DNA from: Ferrimonas balearica DSM 9799
Lineage (GTDB): Bacteria > Pseudomonadota > Gammaproteobacteria > Enterobacterales > Shewanellaceae
Assembly (NCBI RefSeq): GCF_000148645.1
Contig: NC_014541.1
Location: 1,674,001 to 1,738,000 of the forward strand
Reading direction: 5' to 3'
Length of the DNA: 64,000 nucleotides
Part shown: positions 58,985-64,000 of the stretch, piece by piece
Numbering within the stretch: the stretch's first letter is position 1
Layout of the letters: every line of letters begins with the position of its first letter
The notes under the pieces: model-generated
Told to the model about the DNA's origin: nothing
The model's input: the letters and a program-made list of their open reading frames with translations, nothing else
Databases searched by the model: none
Translations under genes and position numbers: made by a program

Positions 58985-60463
58985 ATGACTTTCGACCTGC
59001 AAACCTGTGCCGAATTGCTGACCCATCCCCAGACCGAAGCCGTGCCCGGTGCCGAGCTGCGTCCGCGCATTGCCGTTATCGGCGGTGGCGTGGCGGGCAG
59101 CACCGTGGCGTTGCGACTGGCCCAACAGGGCGAGCTGGACGTGGTGCTGATGGAGCAGGGCCCGAGCTTGGTGAATGGTCCGCCGATGTGCCATTTGCAC
59201 GCCGGTGGCAACCTGTACCGGGAGATCAGCGACGCGCAGTGCCTGAAGCTGCTGAAACAGTCCATTGACACCCTGAAACTCTATCCCCATGTGGCCAATG
59301 TCCGGCCCACGGTGATCGCCGTGCCGACCCGTGATGCCGGTGACCCGCTGGCGTTGCTGCCGCGGCTGGAGAAAGTCCGGGCGGCCTATCATGCGTTGGT
59401 GCAACAGGACCCGGACAACGCCCGACTTGGCGCACCGGAGGAGTACTTCCGGCTGTTTGAGCGAGCTGAGCTGGAAGCGTTGCGGGAAGCGCCGCTGCCG
59501 CAGCAGCCGGAGCGCCCTGAGCACTGGATGATTCCACTGGCCAAAACGCTGGATTTTGACACGGTGCAATGGCCCCTGGTGCTGGTGCAGGAGTACGGCC
59601 TCAGCCTGTTCCGGCTGGCGGCCAGTGCCGAGCTGAGTCTCGCCAGTTTCCCTCAGGTTGAGGTGATGTGTGGCACCCGCCTGCTGAACGTCGAAGCCAA
59701 CGGCGCGGGTTGGGACCTGCACTACCAGCAGGGTGGGGTCAGCCGCACCATGACGGTGGATTATCTGGTTAATGCCTGCGGCTACCGTACCGGCACGTTG
59801 GACGATGTGCTGGGTGAGCCACGCCAGCGACTGGTGGAGTTTAAGGCCGCCTATCTGGCGCGCTGGCCCGAGGCTGCCGGCACCTGGCCGGAAGTGATTT
59901 TCCACGGCGAACGGGGCACTCCCGAAGGGATGGCGCAGCTGACCCCCTATGGTGATGGCCTGTTCCAGCTGCACGGCATGACGGAGTCGATCACGCTGTT
60001 TAAGTCGGGTCTGGTGGCCAGCGATGACCGCAGCGCCCAGCCTCGTCTGGCACCGGAACTGGAAGCCAAGATTGTCCGCGGTTGGCCAGAGTCGGTGGTG
60101 GTGCAGCGCAGTCGTGCGGCAATCGCCCACATGAGCCACTTTTTGCCGGGTTTTGCCAGCGCCGAGCCCGGTGGCAAGCCGCTGTTCGGGGCCCAGCAGA
60201 TCCCGGGGACGGACCCCAGCCTGCGGGCAGCGGACGTCTCCTTCGGCCGTCATCGTTACGCCCGGACCGAAATTGTTAAAGCGTCCTCTGCCCTGAGTGC
60301 CGCCAATGCCATTATCGACTCTCTGGCGGAACAGGGCTGGCTGCAGGGCGATGAGCGCCCGGTGCCGATGCTGGAGCGCGATGCGGTGGTCAACCGCGCG
60401 GTGGAACTGGCCGAAGCCCGCCACTATCCCCCGCAGCTGGCCCGGCCCAGCGGCATGAAGTAG
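58985..60463 (+). CDS. FAD-dependent oxidoreductase
   Basis: 492 residues from the ATG at 58985. A Rossmann dinucleotide motif, IAVIGGGVAGSTVALRLAQQG (about 37-57), is followed by VVLMEQGPSLVNGPPMCHLHAGGNLYREIS, DYLVNACGYRTG and a C-terminal AIAHMSHFLPGF. It looks like an FAD-dependent reductase/dehydrogenase of the DAO or glucose-inhibited class but matches no well-characterised enzyme I know. Single gene with its own terminator. Confidence 0.72.
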   Translation: MTFDLQTCAELLTHPQTEAVPGAELRPRIAVIGGGVAGSTVALRLAQQGELDVVLMEQGPSLVNGPPMCHLHAGGNLYREISDAQCLKLLKQSIDTLKLYPHVANVRPTVIAVPTRDAGDPLALLPRLEKVRAAYHALVQQDPDNARLGAPEEYFRLFERAELEALREAPLPQQPERPEHWMIPLAKTLDFDTVQWPLVLVQEYGLSLFRLAASAELSLASFPQVEVMCGTRLLNVEANGAGWDLHYQQGGVSRTMTVDYLVNACGYRTGTLDDVLGEPRQRLVEFKAAYLARWPEAAGTWPEVIFHGERGTPEGMAQLTPYGDGLFQLHGMTESITLFKSGLVASDDRSAQPRLAPELEAKIVRGWPESVVVQRSRAAIAHMSHFLPGFASAEPGGKPLFGAQQIPGTDPSLRAADVSFGRHRYARTEIVKASSALSAANAIIDSLAEQGWLQGDERPVPMLERDAVVNRAVELAEARHYPPQLARPSGMK

Positions 60464-60478
60464 CAGCGATATGACACG

Positions 60479-60507
60479 AAAAAGGCAGCGTAGGCTGCCT
60501 TTTTTTG
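60479..60507. terminator. Terminator after the FAD oxidoreductase gene
   Basis: AGGCAGC and GCTGCCT pair around GTAG, with AAAAA before and seven T after, so it can act in both directions; it also serves the convergent amidohydrolase gene. Confidence 0.88.
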
Positions 60508-60521
60508 TTGTGCCCGCCTAT

Positions 60522-62258
60522 TCACCGAGCCGGAATAAACTGTCCAAAGCCGTGCTGCTGGCCCAGCTCAGGCTGCACCTCGCCCTGGTCGACGGCGACC
60601 CTGCCATTGATCAGCACCGTCCCCACCAGACCGGGATTGCGGTTTACCAGGCGCTGCTGGCCAAAACCCTCCATCTCGGCCCAGTGCACGGTTTCCAGAT
60701 TCTGGTCGAAACCCGCGGGGTCGAGGATGACCAGGTCGGCCCGGTCACCGGGGCGGATCTTGCCGGCGTCCACCCCCAACCAATCGGCTTGTTCTCCCGT
60801 CAGGCGCCATACCGCTTTGCCCAGGCTCATCATCGGCTGCCCCCGGTCCTGCTGGGTTTTAACCAGCTTTAGGAAGCGCAGCGGCAGGTTATAGAAGGCC
60901 ATATTGCGGATGTGGGCGCCTGCGTCGGAGAAGGTCACCAGAATATTGTCGTCATTCAGGGTGCGGCACAGCCGCTGTTCATTGTGGTTGCCCACCGTGG
61001 TGTACCAGCGCAGTTGGTTGCCGTAGGCCACCACCAGATCGAGAAACAGGTCAACCACGTGGATATTGCGCTCCTTCGCCACACTGGCAAAGTCGCGGCC
61101 CACCAGATCCGGTTCCGGACAGTCGAGGATGATGGCGTCGCCAAAATCCCTTTGCCACACCCGCGGGCTCAGCTTTTCGCCGTAGAAGCGACGGAATTTG
61201 CGGCGGTAGGCTTCGTCTTTCAATAGCGCGTCCCGGGCCACCTTGTCTTTCAGGTCCAGTGCCATCTCTCCGGCCCCGAACTCCTCAAAGAACACCACGT
61301 CGATGCCATCGGCGTAAACGGTAAAGGGGGTAGGGAGGACCTGCCAGCGGAAGGACCCGCCAAGCAGGCTGACCACCTTGCTGGCCAGTCGCCCCAGTGG
61401 CAGTACCGTCTTATTGCCCTTGAGGTCGAGCAGGGAGATTAGGGTGGTTTTCAGGGGGCGGCGCAGGTGACGCAACGCTTCACCGATGTACTCGAATATC
61501 TTCAGGGGATTGGCCGCATTGGGGGCGCCTTGGTGCACCCGGCCCCAGTCGCGGACGATGCGGTTGAGGCGGCGGATCTCCGACATCGGCGCGTAGGTGC
61601 TGGGCAGCGAGCGTGACCAGGCCCGATCGCCGTCGATCTTGTCCCACTTCAGCCGCATGGTGGAGAGGCCCAGAAAGCCTTCATCCATTGCCTCGGTCAC
61701 CACCCGCTCCATCTCCTTAAGCTGCGCTTCGCTGGGCGTCACGGTACGGTCGGTGGCGTCCATCAGCCCCATTACGCCCACCCGCAGGTCAGAGTGGCCG
61801 AGAAAGGAGATCAGGTTGGGCCCCAGCGGCTGCTGCTTCACCATATCCACCCACTCCCGCGGAGAGGACCAGCGCTTCTTTTGCTGCAGGATGGGCAGCA
61901 CCTTCTCCCGGGGCATGGTTTCCACCCGGGTGAAGATGTCCGACGCGTCCTCGGCGTCCGCGCAGATCATGCTCAGAGAGCAGCTGCCCACCAGCGCGGT
62001 GGTGACGCCATGACGCACCGATTCCGACAGGCTGGGGGCCACCAGAAACTCCGCGTCGTAGTGAGTGTGGGTATCGAGAAAGCCGGGGGTCACCCACTTG
62101 CCGCTGGCGTCGATGACCCGGGGGCAATCCGCCTCATCCAATGGCGACTCAGACACCTCGGCGATGCGTCCGTCGCGAACGCCAATGTGGGCGATATGGG
62201 GGTCGCTGCCGGTGCCATCAAAATAGAGGCCGTTGTTGATGATGATGTCGAAGTGCAT
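60522..62258 (-). CDS. N-acyl-D-amino-acid deacylase-type amidohydrolase
   Basis: 578 residues. N-terminal IINNGLYFDGTGSDPHIAHIGVRDGRIAEV and VIDASGKWVTPGFLDTHTHYDAEFL carry the HxH metal motif. Further ligands likely lie in SFLGHSDLR and in FSDAGAHIRNM near the C-terminus. This is the D-aminoacylase/dihydroorotase-like group that removes acyl groups from N-acyl-D-amino acids or related amides. It is divergent from an AraC regulator, which probably controls it. Cytosolic; substrate not certain. Confidence 0.85.
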   Translation of the reverse strand: MHFDIIINNGLYFDGTGSDPHIAHIGVRDGRIAEVSESPLDEADCPRVIDASGKWVTPGFLDTHTHYDAEFLVAPSLSESVRHGVTTALVGSCSLSMICADAEDASDIFTRVETMPREKVLPILQQKKRWSSPREWVDMVKQQPLGPNLISFLGHSDLRVGVMGLMDATDRTVTPSEAQLKEMERVVTEAMDEGFLGLSTMRLKWDKIDGDRAWSRSLPSTYAPMSEIRRLNRIVRDWGRVHQGAPNAANPLKIFEYIGEALRHLRRPLKTTLISLLDLKGNKTVLPLGRLASKVVSLLGGSFRWQVLPTPFTVYADGIDVVFFEEFGAGEMALDLKDKVARDALLKDEAYRRKFRRFYGEKLSPRVWQRDFGDAIILDCPEPDLVGRDFASVAKERNIHVVDLFLDLVVAYGNQLRWYTTVGNHNEQRLCRTLNDDNILVTFSDAGAHIRNMAFYNLPLRFLKLVKTQQDRGQPMMSLGKAVWRLTGEQADWLGVDAGKIRPGDRADLVILDPAGFDQNLETVHWAEMEGFGQQRLVNRNPGLVGTVLINGRVAVDQGEVQPELGQQHGFGQFIPAR

Positions 62259-62312
62259 AGGGCCAATCCGTTGAACAATTTGTTAACAAGGTATCATTCT
62301 CAGTTGACCAGT

Positions 62313-62342
62313 CTTGATAATTCGCGCAAGTTCACTTGATAA
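62313..62342. promoter_or_regulatory. Direct repeat CTTGATAA, candidate AraC operator
   Basis: CTTGATAA occurs at 62313-62320 and 62335-62342, 22 bp apart (two helical turns), in the 116-bp region between the divergent amidohydrolase and AraC genes. AraC-family proteins typically bind such phased repeats. Confidence 0.55.
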
Positions 62343-62374
62343 AATACGCAACCATAAAGGCGGGGGAGCCGAGC

Positions 62375-63322
62375 ATGCAGTACCAGGTACGCAGCAGTGC
62401 ACTGGCGGGATTTGACCGCCTGGTTGTCGAACTGGGTGGCGACCCGCTGGCGCTGCTGGAAGCGGAACACCTGCACCCGAGCGCTCTGGCCAGTGCCGAT
62501 ATGATGCTCTCCTACCGGGCGGTGGCCCGGCTGCTGACCCGCTCGGCCTGGCAGCTTGAGTGCGCTGACTTTGGCTACCGGCTGGGACAGCGTCAGGGAC
62601 TTGAGTTGCTTGGCGCACTGGGGGTGTATCTCTGTATTCAGGACAGCCTGTTTGACGCGTTCGAAGTGGGACTGAAAGCGCTGGATTACCACGTTCAGGG
62701 GATACAGATCGACGCGGTGGGGGAGCATGGCTGCACCGAGTTCCGGCTGGGATTTGCCTTTGAAGCGGAGCTGGATTGCCAGCAGTTGCGGCAACTGACC
62801 CTGAGTAACATCGCCAATATCGTTTCGGAGCTCAGCGGCGGCCAGTGTGTGCCTTGTCAGCCTTTGACCCATGGCGCCAGTACGTTGGTGTTTGCGAGCG
62901 CGGATCTGGCGCAGCCGGTCAACACCAGTGAGGTGATGCGTCAGCGCTTGTTTGCCCGCTGGCGTCGACAGGCCCCCAGCCGGCCCAGTCCTCAGCAGGT
63001 GCCCGTGGATGAAGCGGTAACCCGGGCCATTCTGGCGCTGTTGCCTACCGGTGACGTCAGCCTGGTTTCCATCGCCCGGGTGTTGGAGTTGCCAGCCCGA
63101 ACCCTGCAATACCGGCTGCGTCAGTGCGGCAGCAGTTATGGTGCTCTGCTGCAGGGCTGCCGCCGTCAATTGGCCTGTCAGTGGCTGGAACAGAGCGAAT
63201 TCACTGTCACCGATATCGCTCTGCGACTGGGCTATGCCGAACCCGCGGTATTTAACCGGGCTTTCAAAGGCTGGTACGGGGTGTCGCCCAGCCAGTGGCG
63301 GCTGGGCGAGCAGGCGCGTTAA
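62375..63322 (+). CDS. AraC-family regulator with Arabinose_bd-type N-terminal domain
   Basis: 315 residues from the ATG at 62375 (GGGGGAG upstream). The N-terminal two thirds (SSALAGFDRLVVELGGDP, LLEAEHLH, YRAVARLLTRSA) match the OruR/ArgR-type ligand domain; the C-terminal helix-turn-helix pair is VSLVSIARVLELPARTLQYRLRQCG and FTVTDIALRLGYAEPAVFNRAFKGWYGVSPSQWR. It probably activates the divergent D-aminoacylase-type gene. Its 3' end overlaps the convergent nitronate monooxygenase gene by 4 bp. Confidence 0.87.
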   Translation: MQYQVRSSALAGFDRLVVELGGDPLALLEAEHLHPSALASADMMLSYRAVARLLTRSAWQLECADFGYRLGQRQGLELLGALGVYLCIQDSLFDAFEVGLKALDYHVQGIQIDAVGEHGCTEFRLGFAFEAELDCQQLRQLTLSNIANIVSELSGGQCVPCQPLTHGASTLVFASADLAQPVNTSEVMRQRLFARWRRQAPSRPSPQQVPVDEAVTRAILALLPTGDVSLVSIARVLELPARTLQYRLRQCGSSYGALLQGCRRQLACQWLEQSEFTVTDIALRLGYAEPAVFNRAFKGWYGVSPSQWRLGEQAR

Positions 63323-64000
63323 GGGCGGGCCGCGGCCAGCTCGGCCACCAGTATCGCCATCAGCTCAGCAGCGGGCAGGGCGCGGGCCCGGGGCGCGCCG
63401 GTTCCGGCCCAGTGGGCGGCAAAATCGTGCACCTGCCGGGCCGCTGCCAGCTGGTGAAGCTGTTTGGCGGCGTCGTAGGCCACCGGATAATCGGGGATGG
63501 CCGGGGCCTCAGGCCGTTCCGCGTAGTCCATAAATCGATTGACCATGCCCCGCGCGGCGAGGCCTGACAGAGTGGCCGTCAGGCGGGTGTGGTGGGCGGA
63601 CTCGCCCAGCAGCGCGGCACGGTAGGCGGGGCTGGCAGAGGATTCCGGGCAGGCCACAAACGCGGTGCCCAGTTGCACGGCGGTGGCGCCGAGCGCCAGC
63701 ATCTTTGCTGCATCGGTGCCGTCCATAATGCCCCCGGCGGCGATAATGGGCTTATCCATCGCGCCGCTCAGCAAGGTCACTAATTCTGCTGTGGTGAGGC
63801 CGGGGTCCGGGGCGTCGGGGTCAAACTGACCTCTGTGTCCCCCCGCTTCAATACCCTGAGCCACCACCGCATCGACACCCGCATCCGCCACCCGTTGCGC
63901 CTCATCGGGCGTGGTGGCGCTGGCCAGAGTGACGATGCCCCGTTGATGCAGGGCGGACAGGGCCTCTGCGGAGGGCAGGCCAAAGTGAAAGCTCACCACC
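63319..64000 (-). CDS. Nitronate monooxygenase (2-nitropropane dioxygenase family), partial
   Basis: The C-terminal 227 codons; the N-terminus lies beyond the window edge. Visible features are GIVTLASATTPDEAQRVADAGVDAVVAQGIEAGGHRG, the conserved active-site AQG-x-EAGGHRG segment, and the FMN phosphate-binding IIAAGGIMDG with ALGATAVQLGTAFVACPES. The family oxidises nitronates such as propionate 3-nitronate with FMN and oxygen. Intact as far as it is seen. Confidence 0.9.
   Translation of the reverse strand, partial: VVSFHFGLPSAEALSALHQRGIVTLASATTPDEAQRVADAGVDAVVAQGIEAGGHRGQFDPDAPDPGLTTAELVTLLSGAMDKPIIAAGGIMDGTDAAKMLALGATAVQLGTAFVACPESSASPAYRAALLGESAHHTRLTATLSGLAARGMVNRFMDYAERPEAPAIPDYPVAYDAAKQLHQLAAARQVHDFAAHWAGTGAPRARALPAAELMAILVAELAAARP

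Noticed and set aside
1-64000. CRISPR array, prophage, integron, IS element, tRNA or rRNA
   Set aside because: No repeat-spacer pattern, transposase, integrase, capsid gene, cloverleaf or rRNA-like stretch was found; the only repeated DNA is the REP-like cluster, short operator repeats and the diverged DsbB-like paralogues.

Overview
The window is about 60% GC, densely coded on both strands and reads as a chromosomal segment of a marine, respiratory gammaproteobacterium. The mix of multihaem cytochromes, a split periplasmic flavocytochrome, a Tat-exported molybdoenzyme, folE-folM and an Mrp antiporter is typical of the Shewanella/Ferrimonas group; GC content and the second EF-G fit Ferrimonas best, but the genus is an inference. 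No rRNA, tRNA, CRISPR array, transposase, integrase or phage gene was found.

1-7.6 kb is a respiratory module: a LysR regulator, a 55-residue GTG-initiated membrane peptide, a DsbB-like membrane protein with a C-terminal propeller-like domain, and a bis-MGD molybdoenzyme (catalytic subunit, four-cluster Fe-S subunit, TorD-type chaperone, FdnI-type cytochrome b). 7.7-16.4 kb holds housekeeping and accessory genes: an ABM-domain protein, acetyltransferase, RegBA/PrrBA-type redox two-component system, gamma-glutamyltransferase, two SDRs, folE-folM, a cluster of three REP-like hairpins and a TetR gene with a candidate operator.

17.2-23.1 kb is a metal-chelate uptake locus: a NikR-like repressor that has lost all four nickel ligands, divergent from a periplasmic binding protein, FecCD permease, ABC ATPase, TonB receptor and a PIG-L-fold protein that has lost its zinc ligands. 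23.2-27.9 kb carries an Omp85-type barrel, a zinc-ribbon membrane protein, an MDR oxidoreductase, a DUF2157-like membrane protein and an acetyltransferase. 28.1-35.3 kb is a nine-gene Mrp-type Na+/H+ antiporter operon with a reorganised MrpA.

35.4-38.2 kb encodes an octahaem lipoprotein cytochrome c and an AraC regulator, preceded by phased decamer repeats. 38.3-40.4 kb is an EF-G gene. 41.1-46.2 kb is a minus-strand LolCDE-like export operon framed by an outer-membrane barrel and an outer-membrane lipoprotein-sorting protein. 46.8-48.4 kb is a second copy of the small-peptide/DsbB-propeller pair, on its own with a strong terminator. 48.5-54.6 kb has mgtC-like, CAP-domain, cyclase and hrpA genes. 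54.6-58.0 kb carries a DUF2541-type gene, a tetrahaem cytochrome c plus Tat-exported flavoprotein reductase pair and a divergent TetR. 58.2-64 kb has a HAD phosphatase, an FAD oxidoreductase, a D-aminoacylase-type amidohydrolase, an AraC regulator and a nitronate monooxygenase that runs off the window.

The strongest leads are the duplicated peptide/DsbB-propeller cassette, which keeps the quinone-side CxxC but has no second-loop cysteine pair, and the metal-uptake locus in which both the NikR-like regulator and the PIG-L-like protein appear to have lost their family metal ligands.
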